From assembly GCA_910584055.1 (NCBI GenBank), contig CAJTZS010000008.1:1-64000 (forward strand): a stretch of 64,000 bases of DNA, read 5' to 3'. Shown piece by piece: positions 42,395-50,810 of this stretch. The DNA comes from an uncultured Muribaculaceae bacterium (GTDB taxonomy: Bacteria > Bacteroidota > Bacteroidia > Bacteroidales > Muribaculaceae). Below the pieces are notes generated by a model that saw only the letters and a program-made list of their open reading frames with translations, was not told the DNA's origin and did not search any database. The position numbers and the translations under genes were made by a program. Each line of letters begins with the position of its first letter. Position 1 is the stretch's first letter.

Positions 42395-42635
42395 CCTTGA
42401 AAAGAAAACGTGAGCCAACTATGCCACGTCTTAACTTGATGGCCCTGAGAAAGCCTTGTACTCAGATGTGGTTGACAGCAGCCCACGCTATGCGAGGGAA
42501 GCCATCATGCCTTATCGTTGAGTACAGATGAAAATTTCTCAGGTTTTCAAGTTCAAGATAAGCATAACGCTTCTTATTTTTCAAAATGTCGTGGCAAGCA
42601 ATGGCTTGCGTCAGCGGCTTGCCGTTGCAAAGTTA
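42395..42635 (-). ncRNA. Candidate structured RNA with own promoter
   Basis: A leftward promoter box (TAACTTTG on the minus strand, 42628-42635) is followed by a region in which four arms pair in nested order: 42419-42423 with 42561-42565, 42428-42437 with 42547-42557 (one bulge), 42443-42451 with 42534-42542, and 42456-42463 with 42518-42525. The leftward strand ends in CACGTTTTCTTTTC (about 42412-42399). This gives a long interrupted hairpin with a 54-base apical region. An ATG-less frame on the same strand reads like protein (KNKKRYAYLELENLRNF), so a decayed gene cannot be excluded. Confidence 0.4.
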
Positions 42636-42670
42636 ATGATAATATCCGATAAAACGAGCGGTTTATGCCG

Positions 42671-42712
42671 AAAAAAATAATGATGCGCCCCCGGCGGTGA
42701 GGTCGGGGGCGC
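42671..42712 (-). terminator. Leftward terminator after the cassette-4 gene
   Basis: GCGCCCCCG/CGGGGGCGC stem (42685-42693 with 42704-42712) followed leftward by ATCATTATTTTTTT. It lies 12 bases after the stop of the gene at 42724. Confidence 0.75.
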
Positions 42713-42723
42713 GGTGGGCGTGA

Positions 42724-42972
42724 TTAGTCGGCTGTCGGAGGGTCGGCGGCGTGTGCCTTGTCGTAGCGGTCGAAAGCCTCGCTTATGGCTTTCTCGATGT
42801 GGGGATTGCCGGTAAGAGCCGGGCGCTTCTCGTGGCATATTAGGCATGGCACGGTAGCCTTAGGGCGGAGTATGTTGGCGGTGGCGATAGCGTTGTAGAT
42901 GCGCTGTGTTACCTCGATGCCGTCGGCATAGTAGTGAAAGGTGTACTCGGCTTTTGTTGTCTTATTTTCCAT
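42724..42972 (-). CDS. Small protein behind control cassette 4
   Basis: 82 residues (MENKTTKAEYTFHYYADGIE start). VPCLICHEKRPALTGNP has a Cys-x2-Cys-His cluster that could bind a metal with partners elsewhere. Start 30 nt from the cassette hairpin. No family recognised. Confidence 0.6.
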   Translation of the reverse strand: MENKTTKAEYTFHYYADGIEVTQRIYNAIATANILRPKATVPCLICHEKRPALTGNPHIEKAISEAFDRYDKAHAADPPTAD

Positions 42973-43001
42973 ATCAGTATGTGGTAAGAAGTTAAACTTG
43001 T

Positions 43002-43165
43002 GGCTCGCAAGAGCCTTTTACACTGCCGTACAAAGTGCGGCTGCAAGGCGCAGGGGTCAAGGGTTGACCGACAAAAATTTCCAACGGCAAATTTTTTCGA
43101 GGCAATTCACCTGCCCTTGACGCGCCGGGGCCGCTTTAACTTTGCGGTGGAAAAGGTCGCCGTGC
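43002..43165. promoter_or_regulatory. Bidirectional control cassette, copy 4
   Basis: Hairpin GGCTC-GCAA-GAGCC (43002-43015); box TTTTACACTGC (43016 on); arms GTCAAGGG and CCCTTGAC about 65 bases apart with AAAAATTT/AAATTTTT between; rightward promoter CTTG, 17 bp, TAACTTTG (43137-43144); start region GGTGGAAAAGGTCGCCGTGCC. The rightward transcript would run straight into the antisense strand of the terminase gene. Confidence 0.5.
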
Positions 43166-43191
43166 CACAGACGTATTGCCACATAGGAAAA

Positions 43192-44865
43192 TCAGACAAT
43201 GCCGCCGAGTGCCACGGATATGCCGGTGTCGTTGTAGGGGAACTTTTCACAGCCGATGTAGAGGGTATCGAAAGCGTCGGTGCCGTCGGTGCGATGTTCG
43301 AGGCGGTCTTCCTCGGTTTCGGCGAGTTTTTCGCCGGCTTTGTCCTTGCGGAATCCGAGGCGTCCGCGGCTCACCCCGGCAGACTGTATGGCAAGGATTA
43401 AATCGTCGTTGTTCTGACGGTTGAAAAACGGCATAAGCCGCTGTTTACCTGCGAAGCCCTGATTTATGAGCAGGTATTTTTCATCGTGTCGCATCGGATT
43501 GCCGAGGTAGACATCTTCGACGCGCCAGCCGTGCCGCTCAAACTCGTGGATAATTACCCATCGGAAATCCTGATCGTTGACGGCATAGTTGCCACCCAAA
43601 GCGGTGCTGTCGTAGTAGAACACGACGGTCTTGTTTTGGTGCGTCGCGTAGTAGGCGCAGAAGTCGGCGACAAGTTCGGGCAGTTTGCGCTCAAACTTCA
43701 CATAAAAGGATTTTATGATGTTGAGCCGCTTGCCGGAGGGCTGCCCTGCCACAATCCAGTTGATGTTGGCGTTATAGTCCAAGCCTATGCAAATAGGCGC
43801 GAGAGGGTTCACGTCGGCGTCCGCTTTGCAGGTTATGAGGTTATGGGCTATGAGGTTATCGGCTTCCATAACCTTATCATCACATAAACTTTTGAAAGCC
43901 AAGTCAAGGCTTTCAAAGTCGGAGGCGTTATACTTGTGCCGCTCGCGCATGGAGGAATAAAAACCGTCTTTGGCTATTCCGATCCTCTGACAGAGTATGG
44001 AGGTTTGGAAAGTCAAAGGGGTAAGGTCGCGCTTCATCTGCTTTATGTAGTTCTCGCCGAGAAGCTGCAAGTTCTCGATACTGGAGTATTCCTTATAATA
44101 TACGGCCACGGAGCGCATCTGATTAAGGGCGCGGTCGAGGCGTCGCAGATGATTGCGCAGATACGAGGGTATTTCGGATTGGGTGTTGCGGAGGGATTTT
44201 ATGCGAGATTTGATGCGCCAAATCTCGTAGACGGTAGCCTCGATAGCGGCGATAAGGTCGGTGTCCATCTTCTCGCGGTAGTGTAGGAACCACGAGCCGC
44301 GCTTTGTCTGCGGCATATCCGACAGTATCATAATGCTGTGGTTGAAGGAGTGATGCCCGAAGTGCGATTTGATGCCGCCGTTGGCCGGGAGGGTTTCGTC
44401 TTTAAGTTTGTCATAGTCGATAAACTTAGCCTCGTCGACGAGCAGCCACGACAGGGTGAGCGAGTTAGACGAGCCGGGGCGGTCTTGCGATATAATAATG
44501 GCGATGGAGCCGTTGTAAAACGATATGACGTGTTCATAGTCGTGCGGCTCGGTGATAGGCTTGGCAAATGATTTCGGAGGTCTGCGCCCGACAACATAAT
44601 GAACTCCGTTGATGAAGCCCCAGCGTTTCCACGCGGCAAGCAGACCGGGCAATGTATTTGTAAGGCCGTGCTTGAAAGTCGGCACGACGATGCCGCCGGT
44701 AGAGCCTGGCATACGCTGCATATTTCGCAACACGAAAGGGGCTGCGATGCTGTCGGTCTTGCCCGTGCGCCGTCCGGCGACGATAACGGTAGTGTTCGCG
44801 CCGATAAGCTGCGTGAGGCGTTGGGGGCGGTTGAAGTAAATCTTTTTGGCGGCTGAATTGTTCAT
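43192..44865 (-). CDS. terL: Terminase large subunit
   Basis: 557 residues. ATPase: Walker A GRRTGKT (31-37) and Walker B LLVDEAKF. Nuclease (RNase H fold): ICIGLDYNANINWIVAGQ with the first Asp, VVFYYDSTALGGNY and a C-terminal GTDAFDTLYIG. Packages DNA into the prohead. A peptide DNLIAHNLITC in the nuclease half is encoded by the GGTTATGAG-type repeat. Length and motifs suggest an intact enzyme. Confidence 0.92.
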   Translation of the reverse strand: MNNSAAKKIYFNRPQRLTQLIGANTTVIVAGRRTGKTDSIAAPFVLRNMQRMPGSTGGIVVPTFKHGLTNTLPGLLAAWKRWGFINGVHYVVGRRPPKSFAKPITEPHDYEHVISFYNGSIAIIISQDRPGSSNSLTLSWLLVDEAKFIDYDKLKDETLPANGGIKSHFGHHSFNHSIMILSDMPQTKRGSWFLHYREKMDTDLIAAIEATVYEIWRIKSRIKSLRNTQSEIPSYLRNHLRRLDRALNQMRSVAVYYKEYSSIENLQLLGENYIKQMKRDLTPLTFQTSILCQRIGIAKDGFYSSMRERHKYNASDFESLDLAFKSLCDDKVMEADNLIAHNLITCKADADVNPLAPICIGLDYNANINWIVAGQPSGKRLNIIKSFYVKFERKLPELVADFCAYYATHQNKTVVFYYDSTALGGNYAVNDQDFRWVIIHEFERHGWRVEDVYLGNPMRHDEKYLLINQGFAGKQRLMPFFNRQNNDDLILAIQSAGVSRGRLGFRKDKAGEKLAETEEDRLEHRTDGTDAFDTLYIGCEKFPYNDTGISVALGGIV

Positions 44866-44870
44866 ATAGT

Positions 44871-45089
44871 ATGCAAGAGATTCTGATATATGTCGGATTG
44901 ATTATTGCTCTTGGGGCAACGGTCGTTTTGATGTTTTTTGGCATCAAACAATGGCATATGCGCCAGGAGGCAAAGATTACACCATTGAAATATCAGGAAT
45001 GGTTAGCGCAGTACAAGACAAAGAGATTCTATATACTCGCCGCGCAGATATTAGGAATAATCATTGGCATTATTGGCCTCTCCCTCTGA
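44871..45089 (+). CDS. Small two-segment membrane protein, cargo
   Basis: 72 residues with membrane segments at both ends (LIYVGLIIALGATVVLMFFG and FYILAAQILGIIIGIIGL). AT-rich, rightward, wedged between the terminase start and the end of the next leftward gene, with which it overlaps tail to tail by 39 bases. The last residues of that gene (NNANDYS) may be a by-product of this insertion. Confidence 0.55.
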   Translation: MQEILIYVGLIIALGATVVLMFFGIKQWHMRQEAKITPLKYQEWLAQYKTKRFYILAAQILGIIIGIIGLSL

Positions 45090-45689
45090 CGGGAACAATA
45101 TATTTTCTTCGAGGTCTACTTCCTCGAAGTCCACATCATCAATATCTATCGTTTCGGCGCGGTATTTCTCCAGTAGCGCGTCAATCTTCTCCTGAAGATT
45201 TGGTATGGGCTTAATGCCGAGTACGGAAGGGTCGTCGGTGGCGGTGAAAGGCTGCGGAAGAAGCTGCTCCCACGGCACGGCCTGTTCGTCTTCGAGGTCG
45301 ACGCGGTTGTACTTGGCATAGGCCGAGGCCGCGCGCTCCATAGTGCGCGTGTCCTTGCGTTTCTTCGCCATAGAGTATGTTTCGAGGAACATTTCATTGC
45401 TGCGCCATCGGTGCCAGTCGCGGCTCGCCGCCGACAGCGACGGAAGAAGCTGCTTAATTATGGCGAGGTCGGAGTAAGCGGTGAATTTCGAGAGCCGGTA
45501 GCGGTAAAGATGTTCCTCGACAAACTGGCGATCCTTTGCGTCGGGGTTGGCAATGACCCAGGCGTAAAGGTCGCGTATGCGCAGCACCCGAAGCACCATA
45601 GCCTCGGTATATAGCGCGTCCAGTTCCTCTTTGGCGGCAAAGAGAGAACGGCGGCATACTTCGAGCGTGTCGGGTTGTTTCTTACTCAT
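45051..45689 (-). CDS. Late protein upstream of terminase
   Basis: 212 residues from ATG 45689 (MSKKQPDTLEVCRRSLF). The start is chosen because it overlaps the TerS stop (ATGAGTAA). Mostly helical with a very acidic C-terminus (IDIDDVDFEEVDLEENILF). Could be part of the packaging complex; no family recognised. Confidence 0.6.
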   Translation of the reverse strand: MSKKQPDTLEVCRRSLFAAKEELDALYTEAMVLRVLRIRDLYAWVIANPDAKDRQFVEEHLYRYRLSKFTAYSDLAIIKQLLPSLSAASRDWHRWRSNEMFLETYSMAKKRKDTRTMERAASAYAKYNRVDLEDEQAVPWEQLLPQPFTATDDPSVLGIKPIPNLQEKIDALLEKYRAETIDIDDVDFEEVDLEENILFPSEGEANNANDYS

Positions 45690-45972
45690 CGTCTTCCATG
45701 TCAAGGAGGTTGTTTGCGGTGTTGACGAGCGCGAGAGGCGAGCCAACCTGTGCAAGCATCATTTCCTGTTGACGCAGTTTCACTTTGGAAATGGCCTTGC
45801 CGCGATGATAGCGGCGCGACACTTCGCTGTCGCGGTGAGAAATGGCGTTGCGCAGCACTTCGGGGGCGATGTCGAGTATCACGGCTATGTCGGAAATTTT
45901 GAGGTATATGCTCGCATATTTCTCGATGTCGGAAAGCTGCTGTTCGGAGAAAATGATGTTATCGGAGTTCAT
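45682..45972 (-). CDS. Terminase small subunit-like HTH protein
   Basis: 96 residues from ATG 45972 (MNSDNIIFSEQQLSDIEKYA). LKISDIAVILDIAPEVLRNA is an HTH and is followed by the long helix RRYHRGKAISKVKLRQQEMM, the usual plan of small terminase subunits (DNA recognition then oligomerisation). Overlaps the PLD-like gene by 14 bases. Longer start at 46101 rejected because it only adds the overlap frame. Confidence 0.65.
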   Translation of the reverse strand: MNSDNIIFSEQQLSDIEKYASIYLKISDIAVILDIAPEVLRNAISHRDSEVSRRYHRGKAISKVKLRQQEMMLAQVGSPLALVNTANNLLDMEDDE

Positions 45973-46492
45973 TGGCGGTGTCGAGGCGTTGATTATAAAG
46001 GTCGTTGAGGGGTACGGAATGGTTCTCGATGATGTCGAGCACCGAGGCATGGAGATTGGCGAAAATCTCCGGCGAGGTCGAGATAAAGGCACTCTCGGCA
46101 CGGTTGCCGCGAGTGAGGTTCTGCGAGGTAACGACGGCTACGGTGTCGCCTCGCCCGGAGCGTACCAACAGGACTTTTGAATGGTTGTCGGCAAGGAAAG
46201 TGCGGTCGACAACCTGCACTATGAAGCTCCACAGTTTGACGGTCTTGTTGGTGGCCTTGTGGTCGAGCAATAGATTGAAGCGCGATATGGGGCGTTTCTT
46301 TTTGAGGAAGAAAAGGCGACGCAGAAATTCTTCGGATATGGAGAAAGAGGTCTGCCACACCTCGGCGGTGCCGGTCTGTTCCAGAATCCACTCCAGTATG
46401 TCGGCCACCTGCACGGCATTTGAGAGATACGCCTGAAAAGGCGCATCTTTGAGAGGCCGGAGGATTTCGGAAATGGAAGCCGTGCGTTTCAT
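45959..46492 (-). CDS. PLD-like phosphodiesterase-type protein
   Basis: 177 residues. WSFIVQVVDRTFLADNHSKV and VAVVTSQNLTRGNRAESAF contain H-x-K (HSK) and a downstream N typical of one half of the phospholipase D fold; the HKD motif is degenerate (no Asp at the usual place). One half-site means a dimer would be needed for activity. Members of this fold act as nucleases. Sits at the head of the packaging genes. Confidence 0.6.
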   Translation of the reverse strand: MKRTASISEILRPLKDAPFQAYLSNAVQVADILEWILEQTGTAEVWQTSFSISEEFLRRLFFLKKKRPISRFNLLLDHKATNKTVKLWSFIVQVVDRTFLADNHSKVLLVRSGRGDTVAVVTSQNLTRGNRAESAFISTSPEIFANLHASVLDIIENHSVPLNDLYNQRLDTANELR

Positions 46493-47010
46493 TGGGGATT
46501 ATAGCTGTCGTATTTCTGCCAGTTGGAGCGGTATTTCTTATCGAGGTCGATAAGCTCTTTGAGGAAGGGATAACGCTCGCTGTCGGGGCATACGGAGTTT
46601 TCGGACGAGAGGTTGCGTAGGCGCAGATGCACCTCGCGCATACGCCGGAGCAGTGAAAGGTTCTCGACGTATAGAGCCTGTATTTCGGGCGGCAGGGCGT
46701 CGTGGTCGGCGCGTTTGCCGCGCGGCGTGTCGGAGGGTGCAGCGGTGTGGAGATTGTTGTCGGAGGCGATAGTGGCGGCTTTCGCGTCCATTTCCACAAC
46801 CTGCGCATGGGTCAGGTCTGCGACGCGGAAGTTGTAGTGCTTTTGCAGTTCGGCTTCGAGGCGCGGCATATCGGGCACGGCCAGGAGGTTCTTATACATA
46901 TTGACGCGCCCGGTCAACTGCAAGAACATCTTGCAGCCGTCGGCATAGTCGCGGCTGTCGGGATTCTCCCGGAGCCACGCGCCGAGTTTTTCGGTAAATT
47001 GGTGGTTCAT
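46489..47010 (-). CDS. Late-region hypothetical protein
   Basis: 173 residues, helical. N-terminal WLRENPDSRDYADGCKMFLQ and C-terminal LYVENLSLLRRMREVHLRLRN form helices. It precedes the PLD-like gene with a 4-base overlap. No family recognised. Confidence 0.6.
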   Translation of the reverse strand: MNHQFTEKLGAWLRENPDSRDYADGCKMFLQLTGRVNMYKNLLAVPDMPRLEAELQKHYNFRVADLTHAQVVEMDAKAATIASDNNLHTAAPSDTPRGKRADHDALPPEIQALYVENLSLLRRMREVHLRLRNLSSENSVCPDSERYPFLKELIDLDKKYRSNWQKYDSYNPQ

Positions 47011-47079
47011 TACGGCTTATGATTTTGTCTGATACAAAATTATATAGCCCCGGATAGCCGTAAAAAGACAGAAAATGCG

Positions 47080-47087
47080 TAACTTTG
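47080..47087 (+). promoter_or_regulatory. Promoter of cargo genes
   Basis: TAACTTTG 30 bases before the start of the secreted protein gene; drives a two-gene rightward unit (47118 and 47930). Confidence 0.5.
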
Positions 47088-47117
47088 CGTTTATTGATGG
47101 TATAACACCTTTTTACT

Positions 47118-47903
47118 ATGTGTAATTATCTTAAATCCATTTTACTTTTTGTCTGTGTAATCTTCATTACACACTCAACTACGGCTAAGAATAGTAGTAT
47201 TGACCGCTTTGCACAGGTGGTGGATTCTCTACACAGCTCTATGGTATTCCCTTATAATATAGCTCCGGGAATAGTTCTTACCAACATTGGAGTAGATAAA
47301 AAGGAGAAAATGCTTGTCATAAATTATACCCTTAACCCTGAATTTGTTGAGAGCGTTATTAAAAACGCTTCTACTGAAAACGGGATAGCCCAACTTCTGA
47401 CCGGTTACGATGAGATTTTCTCTATCTCAATGATTGAAGCCGAAGCAGGATTCAGAACAGTAGTTACTTCTCCATCAGCAGACGGGTTAAACAGTACTCA
47501 ATTTGTTACGGTTCCGGCATCTGCGATACCCATAGTCTACTCCAAACTTAAAAACGGCGACTTTTCTTCTCTTAAACCATATTTGGAAATGTTGCAGTAT
47601 ACATTTTCCAATATGAAGTTTCCTTTGAAAGTAGTTAATGGCGTCTATTTAATCAACGGGTTCATTAAAGATAACGAAGCTAACTGGGTATATAGAATTG
47701 AAGGCAATATAGATTCATCGAATATCACTGATGAAATAATCCAACATAATCGAATGAATTTAATAAATAATTTGCGGGCTAATATTAACCCGGATTATTT
47801 AATTGAAATTGAAGAAAAGGGTATAACTCTGCATTATTCCTATCTTAACGAAACGGGCGATATTTTATATGAATTTATTTTTACTGCTGATGATTTGAAA
47901 TAA
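47118..47903 (+). CDS. Secreted protein, prophage cargo
   Basis: 261 residues with a signal peptide (SILLFVCVIFITHSTTA). The mature chain is acidic with IDRFAQVVDSLHSSMVFPYN and a beta-rich end (TLHYSYLNETGDILYEFIF). AT-rich, rightward within the leftward late region. Function unknown. Confidence 0.7.
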   Translation: MCNYLKSILLFVCVIFITHSTTAKNSSIDRFAQVVDSLHSSMVFPYNIAPGIVLTNIGVDKKEKMLVINYTLNPEFVESVIKNASTENGIAQLLTGYDEIFSISMIEAEAGFRTVVTSPSADGLNSTQFVTVPASAIPIVYSKLKNGDFSSLKPYLEMLQYTFSNMKFPLKVVNGVYLINGFIKDNEANWVYRIEGNIDSSNITDEIIQHNRMNLINNLRANINPDYLIEIEEKGITLHYSYLNETGDILYEFIFTADDLK

Positions 47904-47929
47904 TCCAGCGGCTTATATAGTTTTGAGAT

Positions 47930-48475
47930 ATGGTCGCACATCGGAAAAGCATAATCTTGCTAATAGCTATTGCGATTGTCTTTATGACAGTCGTAATATT
48001 CAGGTTTGCGCTTGCAGCATTATTTATGTATGGATTTGCAACTTTCGCGTGTGTGATAACTATGAGCCAACAAAAACTTCATTTGGATTTTTGGGGATTC
48101 TTGAAAAAATACAGTTGGTTTTATTGGGTGGCGACAATTACGCTTATTCTTTTCGCCGTGGTTAATTATCACGGAGATAAGGCAAGCGAAGAAAAATATT
48201 ACCAGTGTTATAAATCTGCCCTAAACGATACGGTAGTGTCGATAGATTATTGGCGCAAAACCGGCAATAAAATAGAATTATCAAACGGCAAGATTTATAA
48301 TGTCTACGTTACCCCCTACATTGGCGAAGTTGAGAATGTTGTAAGGCGAAAGCGCAATACCATAGTAGTCAAGAAAAAAGCGAACTGCGATACTTTATAT
48401 TTCGAGGATTCGTATAATTATCAATGGCAGTTTGTAATATCCAATCCAAAGCCCAAAACAATATTTGAAGAATAA
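47930..48475 (+). CDS. Membrane protein, prophage cargo
   Basis: 181 residues with membrane segments near the N-terminus (IILLIAIAIVFMTVVIF, ALFMYGFATFACVITM, FYWVATITLILFAVVNY), then a soluble 105-residue tail (SIDYWRKTGNKIELSNGKIY). Follows the secreted protein gene by 26 bases and probably shares its promoter. Exclusion or envelope modification is possible. Confidence 0.65.
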   Translation: MVAHRKSIILLIAIAIVFMTVVIFRFALAALFMYGFATFACVITMSQQKLHLDFWGFLKKYSWFYWVATITLILFAVVNYHGDKASEEKYYQCYKSALNDTVVSIDYWRKTGNKIELSNGKIYNVYVTPYIGEVENVVRRKRNTIVVKKKANCDTLYFEDSYNYQWQFVISNPKPKTIFEE

Positions 48476-48477
48476 GG

Positions 48478-49134
48478 CTATGCCTTGTTGTTAATCCCGG
48501 CGATAAAGACGAGGTTCTTGCCGGTAGGCTGAAAGAGCCGTTTCATTGCAAGCATCGTCTGGCCGGTGGTAACGAAATCATCGAAAACTATAATGTTCTG
48601 CTCCGCAGGGCATACATTCATTTCAAAGGTCGCGTTCACCCGCTGTTTGGAGCGGCAGAGCGCGACATCTTCATAAAAAGGTATTGCGAGTTGACGGGCA
48701 AGGTCGGCAGCAACGAGTGAGGCGAAGTTGCGCTGACGGTGCCTCCGTTTCGGGGTGGTAATCACCGCCCAGCCTCCGGCGGCGAGGTTATAGCCGAGAA
48801 CATCGGCGAGAAGCGCGGCGGTGGCCCCGGCAACTTTCGTAATCATGGCATCGTCGGCCTTGATTTCGGAAAGCGTTTTGCCGTAGACGCTCCGTTTCCA
48901 CACGGCAAGGAAGAAAAGGCCGGTACGGTATGCGAGCATGGGGCGGCTCTGAAAGTCGCACCGCGCGCCATCGTCGTGCGCCCACTGTTGCCGTTTCTTT
49001 ACGGCAAACAGATCCTTGCCGGATTGAGAGGAAGATAAAATGGCGGCAGACGGCGTTTCGAGTTCGGGTGTCGTTATCCCACGGATAATCTCGCCCATGT
49101 CAACCGCGCCGCTGCCGTCGTAAGGGGAAGCCAT
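48478..49134 (-). CDS. ComF-like phosphoribosyltransferase
   Basis: 218 residues. The PRPP loop is clear: IIVFDDFVTTGQTMLAM, and WAVITTPKRRHRQRNFASLV matches the ComF/phosphoribosyltransferase core. ComF proteins act in DNA uptake or unknown reactions; other members are nucleotide-salvage enzymes. It lies between capsid-region genes and overlaps nothing, with a start 3 bases past the upstream gene. An enzyme in the head operon is odd. Confidence 0.75.
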   Translation of the reverse strand: MASPYDGSGAVDMGEIIRGITTPELETPSAAILSSSQSGKDLFAVKKRQQWAHDDGARCDFQSRPMLAYRTGLFFLAVWKRSVYGKTLSEIKADDAMITKVAGATAALLADVLGYNLAAGGWAVITTPKRRHRQRNFASLVAADLARQLAIPFYEDVALCRSKQRVNATFEMNVCPAEQNIIVFDDFVTTGQTMLAMKRLFQPTGKNLVFIAGINNKA

Positions 49135-49137
49135 CTA

Positions 49138-49713
49138 TCAGGCGGCCTTTTTGGGGTTGATTATCCCGTCCTCGGTGATAATCTCGCCGTCGTAGAAAGG
49201 CGCGGGCACCTCGTCGGAGGCTTCGACGTTAATAGTTGTCGAGGTGGTGCCGGAAGCCCCCTGTCCGTTGTCCTGGTTCACCGTCGTTTTGGTGAGCCAC
49301 TTGTCGCAGCCGACAACGCGGTAATTGTCGTTCATATCCTGTACGATAAAAACATTGTCCGAGTTGTTGAGATAAGCTGCGGCAGCGGATGCCTCCGCGC
49401 CCACGCCGGGGTGTACGGCGACGAGCTTGTTAAGCTGTGTCTGCGAGGGAAGCTCGCCCTGCGGCTCGGAGGTAAGCTGCGATTTGTCGGGGAGAATGTC
49501 GATGAATTTCCATTTGGCGTCGGCTTTGAGGGTGAAGTCGCCCTTGTATCTGGCCGACGTCGCGCGTATGCCGTTGGCATCGCGTTCAAGGAGCGGCCAG
49601 CCCACTATCTCGCTTTTGGCGAGATAGTAGATACGACGGCGCACACCGGCGTATTCGGGCGTTCCCTGACACCATGCGAGGCTCTTTTGAATGTTGAGGC
49701 AAGAAGATGTCAT
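49138..49713 (-). CDS. Capsid-region structural protein (tail tube or decoration)
   Basis: 191 residues. The chain reads like a phage beta-rich structural protein with YKGDFTLKADAKWKFIDILP, QLNKLVAVHPGVGAEASAAA and a Thr/Ser-rich exposed loop (GASGTTSTTINVEAS). Follows the capsid gene. Major tail or decoration protein are both possible. Confidence 0.5.
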   Translation of the reverse strand: MTSSCLNIQKSLAWCQGTPEYAGVRRRIYYLAKSEIVGWPLLERDANGIRATSARYKGDFTLKADAKWKFIDILPDKSQLTSEPQGELPSQTQLNKLVAVHPGVGAEASAAAAYLNNSDNVFIVQDMNDNYRVVGCDKWLTKTTVNQDNGQGASGTTSTTINVEASDEVPAPFYDGEIITEDGIINPKKAA

Positions 49714-49788
49714 AGCGTTTATAGTTTATGGTTTATCGTTTATCGGGAGCGAATCGTTGAACGATAGACGCTCAACGATAAACGCTCG
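49714..49788. repeat. GTTTATAG-type low-complexity repeat
   Basis: GTTTATAGTTTATGG and GTTTATCGTTTATCG are followed by the reverse-complement-like TCAACGATAAACGCTC. ATAGCG at 49713-49718 and CGCTAT at the other end bracket it. No gene. Confidence 0.5.
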
Positions 49789-50763
49789 CTATGCGGATTT
49801 GAGTTTAACAACTTTGAGGAATCGGCGGTCGATGCTTCGGAACTGTGTGCCGAAGAACATAGCGGCGGCGATAGTCATAGCCCACGGTTCCCAGCGTTTG
49901 ACCTCCATACGGGTAAGGTCGCTCATGTTGTCGTAGGCGTAGAGCATATTGGAGCCGGGGGTGAGGATATACTTGTCCGTACCTGCGAGGCAGTCGAGGG
50001 GCACGATGGTGGTCTTGTTGAAGCTGCCCTCTACAATGGGCTGCTCGTATTTCTTGTTATAAGGCACGGAGTTGTGGGTAACAAGGTATGCGTCGTTATA
50101 GAAGTCGGCAAACTCCGGGTCGCAGAACAGGAACTTGTGCTGCTTTCTCAGATGCGGGTCGCATGAGCGTTCCACCTCTTTTGCGACATCGACGGCGTTA
50201 GTGCCGTCGACAGCCTCGGTAAGCTCGATGAGGTTGTTTTTGGCAACGGAAATGTTGCCGTCTTCCATTTCGCGGTCGAGGATAGTTCCCCAGCCGTCGA
50301 AAAGGTCGGCAGTCGTGTCGCCGTCGGGATTGCGCCTGGCGGTGAAAAGAACCTCGTGCAGGTGGTGTCCGAGCGAGCGCATGACGGCGGCGATGACGAG
50401 GCGCGCCGAGGGAGCCTGCATCTGTGCGTCGCCGAGAGTGGCGGTGCCGCGTCCTAAAAGGGTCTGAATGATTTCCAGCGGCTCGAAGTCCTCGCGCACG
50501 TTGCCGAGGTAGGAAGTAATCTCACGGTAGCCTACTTTGGTGGCCGATGCGCTGCGGCGGTCGCGTCGGTAAGGGGCGAACTGCCCCGCGCCTTCGACGG
50601 AGGGGAGCTTTGTAGGCGCGGTAACGCCGGGCATACCCTGCATATATTTCAGGGCTTCCTCACAGGCAAAGAGCGGCATGAGAAGAAAGTCGGTCTTCCA
50701 CTGGATAGCCGCCCTTTCATAGTCGGGGTCGGTGATTTGGATAGAGTGAAGTAAATCGGGCAT
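49789..50763 (-). CDS. Major capsid protein (probable)
   Basis: 324 residues. Position directly after the protease/scaffold gene and the plan of an HK97-fold capsid support this: N-terminal helix region, then the domain with VDVAKEVERSCDPHLRKQHK, and a C-terminal region FLFCDPEFADFYNDAYLVTH, DLTRMEVKRWEPWAM and FGTQFRSIDRRFLKVVKLK. No clear signature. Confidence 0.7.
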   Translation of the reverse strand: MPDLLHSIQITDPDYERAAIQWKTDFLLMPLFACEEALKYMQGMPGVTAPTKLPSVEGAGQFAPYRRDRRSASATKVGYREITSYLGNVREDFEPLEIIQTLLGRGTATLGDAQMQAPSARLVIAAVMRSLGHHLHEVLFTARRNPDGDTTADLFDGWGTILDREMEDGNISVAKNNLIELTEAVDGTNAVDVAKEVERSCDPHLRKQHKFLFCDPEFADFYNDAYLVTHNSVPYNKKYEQPIVEGSFNKTTIVPLDCLAGTDKYILTPGSNMLYAYDNMSDLTRMEVKRWEPWAMTIAAAMFFGTQFRSIDRRFLKVVKLKSA

Positions 50764-50810
50764 AATGTACTTGAATTTTGGTTACAGAGGGAGGATTTGC
50801 GGCATAGAGC

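Noticed and set aside
42395..42635. Retron or group II intron RNA
   Set aside because: No reverse transcriptase gene is present in the window and no domain V-like hairpin is seen.
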